Origin: Clostridium sardiniense
GTDB taxonomy: Bacteria > Bacillota > Clostridia > Clostridiales > Clostridiaceae
DNA: 64,000 nucleotides
Direction: 5' to 3'
Assembly (NCBI RefSeq): GCF_016907995.1
Contig: NZ_JAFBDA010000010.1
Coordinates: 1-64,000 of the forward strand
The number at the start of each line of letters is the position of its first letter. The first letter of the stretch is position 1. The position numbers and the translations under genes are program-made. Positions 16,186 through 25,460 of this stretch are shown piece by piece. The notes below the pieces were generated by a model. That model saw nothing but the letters and a program-made list of their open reading frames with translations. It was not told the origin of the DNA and ran no database searches.

Positions 16186-17550
16186 ATGAGATTTAAGATT
16201 AAAGAACTTATAACTAATTTATCTCCTTTTGATATATATTCTATATTTAGCAATGAAGAGGATAGTATATTCTTAGATAGTTCAAAGGAAGATAAGAATT
16301 TATCAAAATATTCATTTATTGGAATAAATCCAACTGAAAAGTTTGAAGTTATAGATGGAAAATGCTATATAAATTCAAAGCAAATAGAAAGTGAAGATGG
16401 ATTTTTAGAAATAGAAAAGAGAATAGATAAATATAAATTAAATGTACAAAGTGAGATTCCATTATTAGGTGGATATATTGGTTATATTTCATATGATGCA
16501 GGAAGAATGATAGAGAGATTGCCAAATACAGCTAAAGAAGATTTCAAAATTCCTGATATGAGATTTATATTATACAATAATATAATAATATTTGATTTAA
16601 TAAATAAAAAATCGTACATAACTTCTTTAGGATTAGAAATTGATAAAGATGATGAAGATAAAAGTATAGATATTATAGAAAGTAAAATATTAAAGGCTAA
16701 ATCTTTAGACAAAATAGATATTTGTGAAGGTGATACGAAATTTCATTCAAACTTTACAAAGGACGAATATATAAATGCAGTATCTACTATGAAAGAGTAT
16801 ATAAGAAATGGTGATATATATATTGCAAATATGACGCAAAGATTTTATTGTGAATGTACAGAAGAGGCATTTAAGATATATTCAAAGCTTAGGAGTATAA
16901 ATGAAGCACCATTTTCTGCGTATTTAAACTATAAAGATTTTCAAGTTATAAGTTCATCACCAGAAAGATTTATTCAAATAAAAGATAGAAAAGTAAGTAC
17001 GCGTCCTATAAAAGGAACTAGACCTAGAGGAAGTAATAAAGAAGAAGATAACTATTATAGAAGAGAGCTTCAAAATAGTGAAAAAGATAAATCAGAGTTA
17101 CTTATGATTGTTGATTTAGAGAGAAATGATTTAAGTAAAGTTTGCAAACCTAATTCTGTTGATGTTACTGAACTATTTAAAATAGAAGAATATGCAACAG
17201 TATTTCATTTAGTTTCAACAATAGAGGGCGTATTAGAAAGTGGGAATTCAGCAGTAAAATGTATGAGAGAAGCATATCCAGGAGGATCTATAACAGGAGC
17301 ACCTAAAATAAGAGCTATGGAGATTATAGAAGAGCTTGAAGGAGTAAAAAGAAATATATATACAGGAAGTATAGGATATTTTGATTTAAGAGGAAATAGT
17401 GATTTTAATATAGTTATAAGAACTATATTAAAAAAAGAAGATAAAGCATACTTCGGAGTTGGAGGAGGTATAACCTGGGAATCTAATGAAGAAGAGGAGT
17501 ATGAGGAAACACTCCAAAAAGCAAGAGCATTAATGAAGGTGTTAAGATGA
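16186..17550 (+). CDS. pabB: Aminodeoxychorismate synthase component I
   Basis: PabB converts chorismate and ammonia to 4-amino-4-deoxychorismate. The 454-aa protein has an N-terminal domain with IGYISYDAGRMIE and a chorismate-binding domain. That domain carries SSSPERF, STRPIKGTRPRG, IVDLERNDL, YPGGSITGAPK and a C-terminal GVGGGI segment, all intact. The Lys of PIKGT marks the ADC synthase type. The ATG at 16186 is one base after the pabA stop; an earlier start at 16159 would overlap pabA and lacks a better ribosome site. Confidence 0.93.
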   Translation: MRFKIKELITNLSPFDIYSIFSNEEDSIFLDSSKEDKNLSKYSFIGINPTEKFEVIDGKCYINSKQIESEDGFLEIEKRIDKYKLNVQSEIPLLGGYIGYISYDAGRMIERLPNTAKEDFKIPDMRFILYNNIIIFDLINKKSYITSLGLEIDKDDEDKSIDIIESKILKAKSLDKIDICEGDTKFHSNFTKDEYINAVSTMKEYIRNGDIYIANMTQRFYCECTEEAFKIYSKLRSINEAPFSAYLNYKDFQVISSSPERFIQIKDRKVSTRPIKGTRPRGSNKEEDNYYRRELQNSEKDKSELLMIVDLERNDLSKVCKPNSVDVTELFKIEEYATVFHLVSTIEGVLESGNSAVKCMREAYPGGSITGAPKIRAMEIIEELEGVKRNIYTGSIGYFDLRGNSDFNIVIRTILKKEDKAYFGVGGGITWESNEEEEYEETLQKARALMKVLR

Positions 17551-18335
17551 GGGAAATTATAATTAATGATGATAATATAAAGTTAGATAATGGAGTGTTT
17601 TTTGGACAAGGAGCATTTGAAACAATTCTTTGTGGGAAAAATCCATATTTTTTAGGTTTTCATCTTAATAGACTAAAAAAAGCTCTTGAGGTTTTAGATA
17701 TGGAACCTTTAATAGAAGAGAAAGAAATAGTAGAATATATAAATAAATTAAATATTAGAGATAAAGTATTGAAAATAACAGTTACTGACAAAAATATAAT
17801 TTTAACAACAAGAGAGAATCCATATACAGAAGAAATTTATGAGAAGGGATTTTCACTTAAAATATCAGATGTTTTAAGAAATTCAACATCTATACTTCCT
17901 AAGATAAAATCAACTAATTATATAGAGAATATATTAGAGAAAAGAAAGGCAAATAAAGAAGGGTATGATGATGTAGTATTTTTTAATGAAAAAGGTCATT
18001 TATGTGAATCATCTGTTTCAAATATATTTTGTATAAGAGATGAAAAAATTTATACTCCTGATTGTTCAAATGGGCTATTAAATGGGGCTGTTAGAGAATG
18101 GGTAATTAGAAACTTTAATGTTATAGAGTGTAACATTACTCTGAAAGATTTAAAAAATATGAAAGAAGTATTTGTAACTAACAGTTTAATTGGTATAATG
18201 AAAATTAAATCTATAGGGGAATTACAATTTAATACACATGTAATTACAAAAAAGATAAGCAATAAGTATAAAGAACATATTAGCAGTAAAGATGGAGGGC
18301 AAAGAATATATGATGAACAAAGAGAAGATAATTGA
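17547..18335 (+). CDS. pabC: Aminodeoxychorismate lyase
   Basis: PabC is a PLP fold-type IV enzyme that splits 4-amino-4-deoxychorismate into pABA and pyruvate. The 262-aa protein has [12 protein letters not shown] near the start, the probable PLP lysine Lys121 in IKSTNYI, and ESSVSNIFC in the cofactor-binding region. It overlaps pabB by ATGA, indicating translational coupling. It completes the pABA branch next to the pterin genes. Its 3' end overlaps folE by 26 bp. Confidence 0.9.
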   Translation: MREIIINDDNIKLDNGVFFGQGAFETILCGKNPYFLGFHLNRLKKALEVLDMEPLIEEKEIVEYINKLNIRDKVLKITVTDKNIILTTRENPYTEEIYEKGFSLKISDVLRNSTSILPKIKSTNYIENILEKRKANKEGYDDVVFFNEKGHLCESSVSNIFCIRDEKIYTPDCSNGLLNGAVREWVIRNFNVIECNITLKDLKNMKEVFVTNSLIGIMKIKSIGELQFNTHVITKKISNKYKEHISSKDGGQRIYDEQREDN

Positions 18336-18864
18336 AGGCGTAAAGCTTATAATAGAAGGAATTGGAGAAAATCCAAATAGAGAAGGATTAATAGAAACAC
18401 CAGATAGAATAGCAAGAATGTATGAAGAGATTTTTTCAGGGCTTAATAAAGATGCGGAAGAATATTTAAGTAAAGCATTTACTGTTTCTAGAGATGATTT
18501 AGTTATAGAAAAGGATATAGTATTTTATTCAATGTGCGAGCATCACTTCGTACCATTCTTTGGTAAGGCCCATATAGCATATATACCAAATGGGAAGGTT
18601 GCTGGACTTTCAAAGCTTGCAAGAACTGTAGATATACATTCTAGAAAGCCACAACTTCAAGAACAGTTAACTTCTGATATAGCAGATGATATTATGAAAT
18701 ATCTAGATGCAAAAGGTGTAGTTGTAATGATTGAAGGTGAACATACTTGTATGACTATGAGGGGTGTTAAAAAGCCAGGAACAAAAACTATAACAACTAC
18801 TTATAGAGGTATTTGTGAAGAGGATAGAGGACTTAGAAGTGAAATACTTTCATTAATGAGATAG
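18310..18864 (+). CDS. folE: GTP cyclohydrolase I
   Basis: FolE opens GTP to 7,8-dihydroneopterin triphosphate, the first pterin step. The 184-aa protein carries the zinc and active-site motif [20 protein letters not shown], and [12 protein letters not shown], all expected for FolE1. The start is set at the ATG at 18310, inside the end of pabC, because GGAGGG at 18294-18299 lies upstream; an ATG at 18313 is equally possible. Confidence 0.93.
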   Translation: MMNKEKIIEGVKLIIEGIGENPNREGLIETPDRIARMYEEIFSGLNKDAEEYLSKAFTVSRDDLVIEKDIVFYSMCEHHFVPFFGKAHIAYIPNGKVAGLSKLARTVDIHSRKPQLQEQLTSDIADDIMKYLDAKGVVVMIEGEHTCMTMRGVKKPGTKTITTTYRGICEEDRGLRSEILSLMR

Positions 18865-18875
18865 GGGCTGATTTA

Positions 18876-19352
18876 ATGAAGAGAGTAAATCAGATTTTAA
18901 ATAATGAAACTTTTAAAAAAAATATGGGACTTTTAGATAAGTTAGAGAAGGATAGAGAGTTTTGTAGACATGGGCTAGATCATAGTTTAGATCTTGCAAG
19001 AATTGCTTATATAAAATCATTTGAAGAAGATATTAAGATATCAAAAGAGATTATCTATGCAGTTGCTCTTTTGCATGACCTGGGTAGGGTGCTTCAATAT
19101 ACAGAAGGAGTACCACACCATGAAGGAAGTGTTATTTTAGCAAAGCAAATACTAAATGATACATCCTTTAATAATGAAGAGAGAGCGCTAATAATTGATG
19201 GGATAGAGAAACATAGAGAGATTAATGGTGAGAACTCCTTTAATAAACTAATTCAAGATAGTGACAAGCTATCTAGAAATTGTTTTAGTTGTAAGAGTTA
19301 TGATAAATGTTATTGGGATAGTAATAAGAAAAATAATTTAATAAAGTATTAG
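18876..19352 (+). CDS. HD-domain protein inside the folate operon
   Basis: The 158-aa protein has HD phosphohydrolase motifs: RHGLDHSLD (His), LLHDLGR (His-Asp) and a later DSDKL segment. Near the end it has a CFSCKSYDKCYW cysteine cluster that may bind a metal or Fe-S centre. It lies 11 bp after folE and 18 bp before folP. This operon has no Nudix gene for dihydroneopterin triphosphate pyrophosphohydrolase, so this protein is a candidate for that dephosphorylation. That is a context-based inference. Confidence 0.7.
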   Translation: MKRVNQILNNETFKKNMGLLDKLEKDREFCRHGLDHSLDLARIAYIKSFEEDIKISKEIIYAVALLHDLGRVLQYTEGVPHHEGSVILAKQILNDTSFNNEERALIIDGIEKHREINGENSFNKLIQDSDKLSRNCFSCKSYDKCYWDSNKKNNLIKY

Positions 19353-19370
19353 TTTAAGGAGTGGAGTAAT

Positions 19371-20180
19371 ATGAGAATAGGAAATAAAGAGTTTAATATA
19401 GGTGAGAGAACATACGTAATGGGAATATTAAATGTAACACCAGATTCCTTTTCAGATGGAGGAAAATTCAATAGCGTAGACGCGGCAATTAAAAAGGTAG
19501 AAGAACTTATAAGAGATGGTGCTGATATTATAGATGTTGGAGGAGAGTCTACAAGACCTAATTTTGAAGTAGTATCTACTGAAGAGGAAATTGAAAGAGT
19601 TGTACCTATAATAAAAGCTATAAAAGATAACTTTAATATACCAATATCTATAGATACTTATAAAAGTGCTACAGCAGAAGCGGCTATAAAAGCTGGTGCT
19701 GATATAATAAATGATGTTTGGGGATTTAAAAAAGATACTAATATGGCAAGTGTTGCAGCAAAATATAACGTACCTTGTATACTAATGCATAATAGAGAAG
19801 AAGATGAGTATAAGGATCTAATGAAGGATGTTATATTTGATTTAATAGAGAGTATAAATATAGCCTTAGATGCTGGAGTATCAAGAGAAAATATTATTTT
19901 AGATCCAGGTATAGGCTTTGCAAAGACTTTAGAAGAAAATCTAATTGTTATGAATAATTTAGAGCTTATTAAAGCTATTGGATACCCAGTTCTTTTAGGG
20001 ACATCAAGAAAGAGAATGATAGGATTAACATTAGATTTACCAGTAGATGAAAGAGTTGAGGGAACTATAGCAACTACTGTTCTTGGAATTGTTAAAGGAT
20101 GCGAATTTATAAGAGTACATGATGTTTTAGAAAATAAGAGAGCGTGCGTTATGACAGATGCTATGTTAAAAGCTAGATAA
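19371..20180 (+). CDS. folP: Dihydropteroate synthase
   Basis: FolP condenses hydroxymethyl-dihydropterin diphosphate with pABA to dihydropteroate and is the sulfonamide target. The 269-aa TIM barrel shows the signatures ILNVTPDSFSDGG (pterin-binding loop), DVGGESTRP and LLGTSRKRM, in the normal order and length. AAGGAGTGGAG precedes the ATG. It sits between the HD gene and folBK. Confidence 0.95.
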   Translation: MRIGNKEFNIGERTYVMGILNVTPDSFSDGGKFNSVDAAIKKVEELIRDGADIIDVGGESTRPNFEVVSTEEEIERVVPIIKAIKDNFNIPISIDTYKSATAEAAIKAGADIINDVWGFKKDTNMASVAAKYNVPCILMHNREEDEYKDLMKDVIFDLIESINIALDAGVSRENIILDPGIGFAKTLEENLIVMNNLELIKAIGYPVLLGTSRKRMIGLTLDLPVDERVEGTIATTVLGIVKGCEFIRVHDVLENKRACVMTDAMLKAR

Positions 20181-20193
20181 AGAAGGGATATTT

Positions 20194-21006
20194 ATGGATA
20201 AAATTTATTTAAAAGATGTTGAAATTTTTGCAAATCACGGTGTATTTGAAGAAGAGAAGATCCTTGGACAAAAATTCATATTTGATATTGAGTTAGAGTT
20301 AGATCTTTCAAGAGCAGGAAAGACTGGTGATCTTACTTCTTCAGTGCATTATGGTGAATTAGTATATGGAGTAGAAAAAGTTGTATGTGAGAGAAGTTAT
20401 GATCTTATAGAAACTGTTGGGGAGAGAGTAGCTGAATATATTTTAAAAGAATATAGAATGATAAAAAATGTGAAAGTTAAAGTTAAGAAGCCGTGGGCAC
20501 CTATAGGAAGACATTTAAATTATGCTGCAATTGAAATTAATAGAGGATGGCATGAAGCTTATCTTTCAATAGGAAGTAACGTTGGTGATAAGGAAAAGAA
20601 CTTAAGAGAAGCTATAAATTATTTAGAAGATGTAAATGGAGTAAGCATAGATAAAGTTTCAACATTTATAAAGACAGAACCTTGGGGATTTAAGGAACAA
20701 GAGGAGTTTTTAAATGGAGCTATTAAGATAAGAACGATACTTTCTCCGAAAGAGCTTATGGAATCACTTTTAAAGATTGAAGAAGAGATGAAGCGTGAGA
20801 GAATTATAAAATGGGGACCTAGAATAATTGATTTAGATATAATTTTCTACGATAATTTAGTAAGTGATGATGAGTATGTTACTGTTCCTCATCCAAGAAT
20901 GGAAGAGAGAGAATTTGTATTAAAACCGCTTGCTGAGATAGCCCCAAATAAGATACATCCATTATTAAATAAGAGGATATTTAAAATACTAGATGAATTA
21001 AATTAA
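20194..21006 (+). CDS. folBK: Bifunctional dihydroneopterin aldolase / HPPK
   Basis: This 270-aa fusion carries FolB in residues about 1-118 (motifs ANHGVFEEEKILGQ, and VKVKVKKPWAPI with the catalytic Lys). FolK occupies about 122-270 (YLSIGSNVGDKEKNL, EPWGF, RIIDLDIIFY and VPHPRMEEREF). FolB cleaves dihydroneopterin to hydroxymethyl-dihydropterin, and FolK transfers pyrophosphate to it, making the FolP substrate. It is the last gene of the operon and ends on a terminator shared with the convergent lipoprotein gene. Confidence 0.93.
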   Translation: MDKIYLKDVEIFANHGVFEEEKILGQKFIFDIELELDLSRAGKTGDLTSSVHYGELVYGVEKVVCERSYDLIETVGERVAEYILKEYRMIKNVKVKVKKPWAPIGRHLNYAAIEINRGWHEAYLSIGSNVGDKEKNLREAINYLEDVNGVSIDKVSTFIKTEPWGFKEQEEFLNGAIKIRTILSPKELMESLLKIEEEMKRERIIKWGPRIIDLDIIFYDNLVSDDEYVTVPHPRMEEREFVLKPLAEIAPNKIHPLLNKRIFKILDELN

Positions 21007-21046
21007 AAATAGGAGTGCAAATTGAATTCTGCACTCCTATTTTTTA
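21006..21046. terminator. Bidirectional terminator between folBK and the lipoprotein gene
   Basis: AAAATAGGAGTGCA and TGCACTCCTATTTT arms with a ten-base loop have T-runs on both strands. The stem overlaps the last codons of the minus-strand gene. Confidence 0.85.
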
Positions 21047-21507
21047 TGTTGTACATAGTTACAAAAATCATATAGATTGAAATGTGTAGGAAGGTTACTC
21101 ATATCAATTATGTCTTCACTATAATTACCATCCCATGGAGTAATAGTAGAAGTCTTATTATCATAAATTTTTATAATATATTTTTCATTAGAAAAATTAA
21201 CTATAAGTCTAAATTTTTCTTTATTCTTAGGAGAATATTCCTCTAAAAAATCTTCATCAGATAAATTATTTAGAAAATCTTTTAATATGCCTAAATCTTC
21301 TTTATCAACAGGGAAATATTTATAAAGATTAGTATCAAATACTTGAAGAGTATAATCTTCATTATTTTTCAAGTTTTCTTTTATTTTCTCTGTGTAATAA
21401 CTTTTTGAAGGACTTTGTTCAAAGTTTATATATCTTGCAGTATTTAAACTACATCCCTGTAGAAATAAGAGGGCAACAATTAAAAATAAAAGTTTAATGC
21501 GTCTCAA
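21037..21507 (-). CDS. Hypothetical lipoprotein
   Basis: The 156-aa protein has a classic lipoprotein signal: basic start, hydrophobic stretch, then LQGC with Cys19 as the lipidated residue. The mature part is mixed alpha/beta with no motif I recognise; IINTxx-type catalytic signatures are absent. It is transcribed alone on the minus strand, convergent to the folate operon. Function unknown. Confidence 0.7.
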   Translation of the reverse strand: MRRIKLLFLIVALLFLQGCSLNTARYINFEQSPSKSYYTEKIKENLKNNEDYTLQVFDTNLYKYFPVDKEDLGILKDFLNNLSDEDFLEEYSPKNKEKFRLIVNFSNEKYIIKIYDNKTSTITPWDGNYSEDIIDMSNLPTHFNLYDFCNYVQHKK

Positions 21508-21625
21508 AAATAGAAACCTCCTTTATCCAATCTCTTTAATAACTTATTCTAATCTATGTAAATTTAGAACATTTTAAGAGACCTTGAATATAATATAATA
21601 AAATTCAATCCTTGGAGGTATTACT

Positions 21626-22078
21626 ATGAAAATTGGAATAGATATAAATAATTCTGATATTTCCAGGGCAGTAAGGAATCAACTCAAGAGCAAGGGGTAT
21701 TATGTAGTTGATATGTCTTTGGAGGAAAAGAAATCAATTGGAGAAGAAGTATTTAGAAAGACAATCCTTGCAAATACATCTAATTTAGATTTTCTAATAT
21801 CTGCACAAATTAATGAAGGAAATAATATAGTAGATGTTTATTATGAAGATACAGAATTATCAAAAAAATTTTCTGAAGAATTTATAAAATGCATAGATAA
21901 ACTTGGGGTATCTAATGCTAAATTTAATAATGGAGAAGAATTTTATTTGATAAAAAATACTAAAGCATCAACCTCTATTATTAAGATGAATTTACAAAAT
22001 ATTGATATGCAAAAAGAAAATATAGTACAAAATATAATTTCTTGCATAGAATATATAAGATTTATAGAACGTAAATAA
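21626..22078 (+). CDS. Degenerate amidase-3-like protein, probably non-catalytic
   Basis: The 150-aa protein has the order of elements of an N-acetylmuramoyl-L-alanine amidase_3 fold: an opening beta strand, a helix ending in a beta strand (GYYVVDMS), a LDFLISAQINE segment where active enzymes have SIHANA, and a C-terminal helix. The zinc histidines and the catalytic Glu are not visible, so it is probably not an active hydrolase. This assignment rests on pattern similarity only. GGAGGT precedes the ATG. Confidence 0.45.
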   Translation: MKIGIDINNSDISRAVRNQLKSKGYYVVDMSLEEKKSIGEEVFRKTILANTSNLDFLISAQINEGNNIVDVYYEDTELSKKFSEEFIKCIDKLGVSNAKFNNGEEFYLIKNTKASTSIIKMNLQNIDMQKENIVQNIISCIEYIRFIERK

Positions 22079-22164
22079 AATTTATAATATCTTAATAATA
22101 ATTAATGGATAAAATAGGGATTAATGCAGTAGTATATAGTAATTAGTAAAAAGGGGGGAGAAAA

Positions 22165-23184
22165 ATGAGGATAGTAGCTACTATAGGGCCCAGTATAAAA
22201 GAAAGATGGGTTCTTCAAGAGCTGATTTCATCAGGTGTTTCTACATTTAGATTTAATTTTTCTCATGGATCAATTGAAGAGTTTGACGAAGGGTATAAGT
22301 TACTTAAGGAGCTAAAAGAAGATATACATATAATGGTTGATTTGCCTGGAAGAAAGATAAGAATATCAGATAAATTACCATATATATATAAGATTTATAA
22401 TGGTGAAGAAATAATATTTTGCGGAGAAGACACTTATATAAATGAGGGATATTCAATTAAGAAGGGAAAAATGAGGGTAATTCCTTTAAATATAAAAAAT
22501 AAAATTCTTAGGAATGAAAAAATGAAAAGCATTTCAATGAAAGATGATACTATGAGATTTGATATACTTTATACAGATGATAAGGGGGTTCATGTTAGAG
22601 TAAAGAAAGGCGGAATAGTTAGAGCTGGAAAAGGATGTAATATAAAAGGATTTTCTAGAAATAATATAGGACTTTCATCGAAAGATAAAACTGCAATTGC
22701 CTGGGGAGTTAAAAATAAAGTAGATATAATATGCCAATCTTTCGTTGAATGTGTATCTGATATATGTAGGGTGAAAGATTTTATAAGAGAGCAAGAGTCA
22801 AATTGGTACATGCCAACTATATGGGCTAAAGTTGAGACGCCTAAAGGGATAGATGATATAGTGTCAATATCTAAAGATGTGGGAGGAATATTGATAGGAA
22901 GAGGAGATTTGGTACCGGAGGGAAGTATAATAGATGTACCTATATATCAAAATATGGTTTTTGAAAAGTTGAAGGATTATGATGGTGAAATAATAATAGG
23001 AACTCATATTTTAAACAGTATGAAGCGTGGAAAAACAGCAGATCTTGCTGAAGTTGATAGTATATATAATTCAATAGCAAAGGGGGCAGATGGTTTCTTA
23101 TTATCAGGGGAAACATCGATTGGAAAGGCACCAATAAAAACTGTAAAATTCTTATCAAAACTTATTGAGAGGTATAAAGAATAA
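22165..23184 (+). CDS. Pyruvate-kinase-like protein lacking the C-terminal domain
   Basis: The 339-aa protein covers the pyruvate kinase barrel and B-domain: IVATIGPS at the N-terminus, FRFNFSHG, VDLPGRKIRI, WAKVETPKGIDDI, GILIGRGDLVPEG, GTHILNSM and GFLLSGETSIGKAP. It stops where the allosteric C-terminal domain should begin, whereas normal enzymes are about 470-590 aa. Several motifs deviate (ARGDL to GRGDL, ATQML to GTHIL). It could be a paralogue with another substrate or a regulator. GGGGGG precedes the ATG. The main pyk gene is not in this window. Confidence 0.75.
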   Translation: MRIVATIGPSIKERWVLQELISSGVSTFRFNFSHGSIEEFDEGYKLLKELKEDIHIMVDLPGRKIRISDKLPYIYKIYNGEEIIFCGEDTYINEGYSIKKGKMRVIPLNIKNKILRNEKMKSISMKDDTMRFDILYTDDKGVHVRVKKGGIVRAGKGCNIKGFSRNNIGLSSKDKTAIAWGVKNKVDIICQSFVECVSDICRVKDFIREQESNWYMPTIWAKVETPKGIDDIVSISKDVGGILIGRGDLVPEGSIIDVPIYQNMVFEKLKDYDGEIIIGTHILNSMKRGKTADLAEVDSIYNSIAKGADGFLLSGETSIGKAPIKTVKFLSKLIERYKE

Positions 23185-23199
23185 AGGGGATTTGCTTAT

Positions 23200-23319
23200 A
23201 TGAAAAATAAGGGTGATGAAAAGAAATCTTTATATACTATGATTACTCAAGTAGCATGGGTAGCTGTTGGATGTGGAATATTATTTTTAATGTATAAAGT
23301 TGTAACAGAATTAATTTAG
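23200..23319 (+). CDS. Small membrane protein, 39 aa
   Basis: The ATG at 23200 opens a 39-codon frame preceded by AAAGGGGA. The protein is a charged N-terminus, then one membrane helix (VAWVAVGCGILFLMYKVV). It lies 15 bp after the pyruvate-kinase-like gene and is probably cotranscribed. The segment resembles the start of AtpI/AtpZ-like membrane proteins, but that is too weak to name it. Confidence 0.55.
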   Translation: MKNKGDEKKSLYTMITQVAWVAVGCGILFLMYKVVTELI

Positions 23320-23419
23320 AATTATAGATTTTCTTTTAAAGGGAATTTTATAATTCTTCAGTTGTATTAAAGCTAAAATTAAGTGTACTGATATAGAGTT
23401 AAAAAAGATAATTAAATGA

Positions 23420-23465
23420 AAAAGAGCTATAAAATAGTTTTAAAACTATTTTATAGCTCTTTTTT
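23420..23465. terminator. Strong bidirectional terminator next to attL
   Basis: A near-perfect palindrome with arms AAAAGAGCTATAAAATAGTT and complement has T-runs on both sides. It ends the upstream plus-strand unit. On the minus strand it was probably the original terminator of the tRNA-Leu gene before the element inserted. Confidence 0.85.
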
Positions 23466-23469
23466 ACTC

Positions 23470-23487
23470 TGGTGCCACCAGTGGGAA
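23470..23487. repeat. attL core
   Basis: 18-bp copy of the tRNA-Leu 3' end (TGGTGCCACCAGTGGGAA), identical to 36241-36258, marking the left junction of the element. Confidence 0.9.
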
Positions 23488-23598
23488 ATGGTCTAGGGGG
23501 TAGCAATAATTTTGCATATGTTAATAAAGTCAGTAAATAAGCCATTTTTAAATTTAAGAAAAACAATAAAATTGATTTTTAGGACAAGCTTTTTACCT

Positions 23599-23628
23599 TA
23601 GGTTGCACTACCGTTGCACTACTTTTAA
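23599..23628. repeat. Left arm-type repeat of the element
   Basis: A 30-bp segment holding two tandem GTTGCACTAC units with an 11-bp period is repeated with one mismatch at 36143-36172, in the same orientation. Its position just inside attL suggests an integrase arm-binding site, as with Tn916 DR2 repeats. Confidence 0.65.
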
Positions 23629-23637
23629 AACAAAGAA

Positions 23638-23657
23638 AAAGCCCATTATTACTGGGC
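23638..23657 (-). terminator. Terminator of the integrase gene
   Basis: Minus-strand stem AGCCCAgtaataATGGGCT runs into a TTTTTC tail; it begins at the integrase stop codon. Confidence 0.65.
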
Positions 23658-24839
23658 TTACATACTTAATAAATTATTTATTTTTTCGACTGCTTTGATT
23701 TTTTCACTAGGCATAACGTGAGTATAAATATCTAAAGTAGTACTACTATCTTTATGACCCATTAATTTTTGCACTGTTTTAATTGGTACATTCTGTTCAA
23801 ATAAACGCGTAGCATAAGTATGGCGAAGAGAATGGAATTTTATAGGTGTTATATCTATACTCTTTAAAACACTCTGAAAATTCCTGTTTGGGCGTTTACT
23901 TTCTAATGGATTACCGAATTTATCAGCAAATACATAGTTCATATCATTGTAAATATCTCTATTTTTCATTTTTTCTATGTTTTGATTTGATTTATGTTTT
24001 TCTAATTCAGTAACTATATTATTAGGAAGAGGAACAATTCTTATAGAGCTTTTTGTTTTAGGTTCCTGTTCTATTATTTTATACTTCCTAGAACCATCCT
24101 TTTCAATTATAGGCACTTTTTTTATAGTCTTGCTTACTGATACAGTATTCTCTATAAAATCAATATCATTCCATTTTAAAGCTAGTAATTCACCTTCACG
24201 TAACCCAGTACCAAGGGCAGTTAAAAATAATACTTTAAATTTATGATTCTGTATTGCTGCAATAAATTTACGCTGATCCTCAAGAGATAAAACTGAATAA
24301 TCACTATTGTATTCTACTTTAGGTATTTTTACTAAGGTAGAATAAGCCTTTTTAATTATTCCTTGTTTTACTGCCTCAAGTAAGACCGTAGTAACATATC
24401 TATTTACTGTACTAACTATAGAAGGTGTCTTATGATCTACTGATAAAAGCTTATTATAGTATTTTTGTATATCTACGGTTCTAAGATCCACTAACTTAAT
24501 ATTAGCTAATGGAGAGTTTAAAATATAGTTTTTATATATACTATAATACCTTTCAAATGTTGAAGGTTTTAAATCATTCTTTCTAAATTCAAATATATAA
24601 GTGTGGTACCATTCAGCTAAAGTTATTTTATCGTTAGTTGAAAGTTCACCGTTTAACATTTGGCTTTTATAGTTAGTCATAGCATTAACTACATCTTCTC
24701 TTTTCTTAGCATTGAATGATTTTCTTATTAATTTACCTTCTTCATTTCTACCAATAGTCAATAAACCTTTATAGTAAGTTACACCATTCTTTTTATATTT
24801 ATAAATAGATCCTTCACCATTTCCTTTTTTTCTTGCCAT
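23658..24839 (-). CDS. int: Tyrosine-recombinase integrase
   Basis: This enzyme integrates and excises the element at tRNA-Leu. The 393-aa protein has an N-terminal arm-binding domain (about 1-55, with GEGSIYKYKKNGVTYYKG), a SAM-like core-binding domain (about 65-165) and a catalytic domain. The catalytic residues sit in TGLREGELLALKW (Arg), HSLRHTYATRL (His-x-x-Arg), LMGHKDSSTT (His) and DIYTHV (nucleophile Tyr). All are present. It is adjacent to attL and transcribed towards it, with a divergent control region beyond the repressor gene. Confidence 0.95.
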   Translation of the reverse strand: MARKKGNGEGSIYKYKKNGVTYYKGLLTIGRNEEGKLIRKSFNAKKREDVVNAMTNYKSQMLNGELSTNDKITLAEWYHTYIFEFRKNDLKPSTFERYYSIYKNYILNSPLANIKLVDLRTVDIQKYYNKLLSVDHKTPSIVSTVNRYVTTVLLEAVKQGIIKKAYSTLVKIPKVEYNSDYSVLSLEDQRKFIAAIQNHKFKVLFLTALGTGLREGELLALKWNDIDFIENTVSVSKTIKKVPIIEKDGSRKYKIIEQEPKTKSSIRIVPLPNNIVTELEKHKSNQNIEKMKNRDIYNDMNYVFADKFGNPLESKRPNRNFQSVLKSIDITPIKFHSLRHTYATRLFEQNVPIKTVQKLMGHKDSSTTLDIYTHVMPSEKIKAVEKINNLLSM

Positions 24840-24889
24840 ATTATCACCTCATTTATAAATACTTTATATGTTGTTGCAAAGTAGGGGAA

Positions 24890-25432
24890 TTACTTCTCTT
24901 CTTTTTTTGAGGTTACTGGTTTTTTATTTGAATTTACAATAGTGTTTTTAGATTTATGCCTATCTAATATTTCAGCTACTTTTAAATCATAAGCAATATA
25001 AATAAAGTTTCCTATTTCCTCTAATTCAGAATTGGAAAAGCTATCTATATCATAATATAAACAAGAGCTATCCTTAGATAAAAACATCATGTCAATTACA
25101 GTAGAAGTTAATAACTCTTTTATGCTATTTTTATCAAAGTTCTTTAAAGATGCAGTTTCTATAGGTCTGTCTTTTTCATGCAAAACTGCAAGTTTTTCAT
25201 ATTTATCAATTTCTGCATCTATTTTAGCAAGAGTTTCAGTTAAACCCATTAATTCGTATAAATCACATTCAAGTATAGAAGCAATTTTATTTAGTGTTTC
25301 TAATCTAGGCTCTCTTCTATTATTTTCATAATTTTGAATTGTTATAGTACTTACATCGAGAGAAGTTGCTAAATCTTTTTGAGTTAGACCTTTTTCTTTT
25401 CTGATTTTTTTTATATTTTCACCTATATTCAA
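24890..25432 (-). CDS. XRE-family repressor of the element
   Basis: The 180-aa protein has a Cro/CI-type helix-turn-helix at 1-60 (GENIKKIRKEKGLTQKDLA then VSTITIQNYENNRREPR). An acidic/helical domain of about 110 residues follows with no protease signature such as the Ser-Lys dyad of LexA/CI. It is transcribed together with the integrase and divergently from the Cro-like gene, the usual lysogeny-switch layout. A Stl/ImmR-like role, keeping the element integrated, is inferred from position. Confidence 0.85.
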   Translation of the reverse strand: MNIGENIKKIRKEKGLTQKDLATSLDVSTITIQNYENNRREPRLETLNKIASILECDLYELMGLTETLAKIDAEIDKYEKLAVLHEKDRPIETASLKNFDKNSIKELLTSTVIDMMFLSKDSSCLYYDIDSFSNSELEEIGNFIYIAYDLKVAEILDRHKSKNTIVNSNKKPVTSKKEEK

Positions 25433-25460
25433 AATATCACCTCGTTTATATTTTATATTA

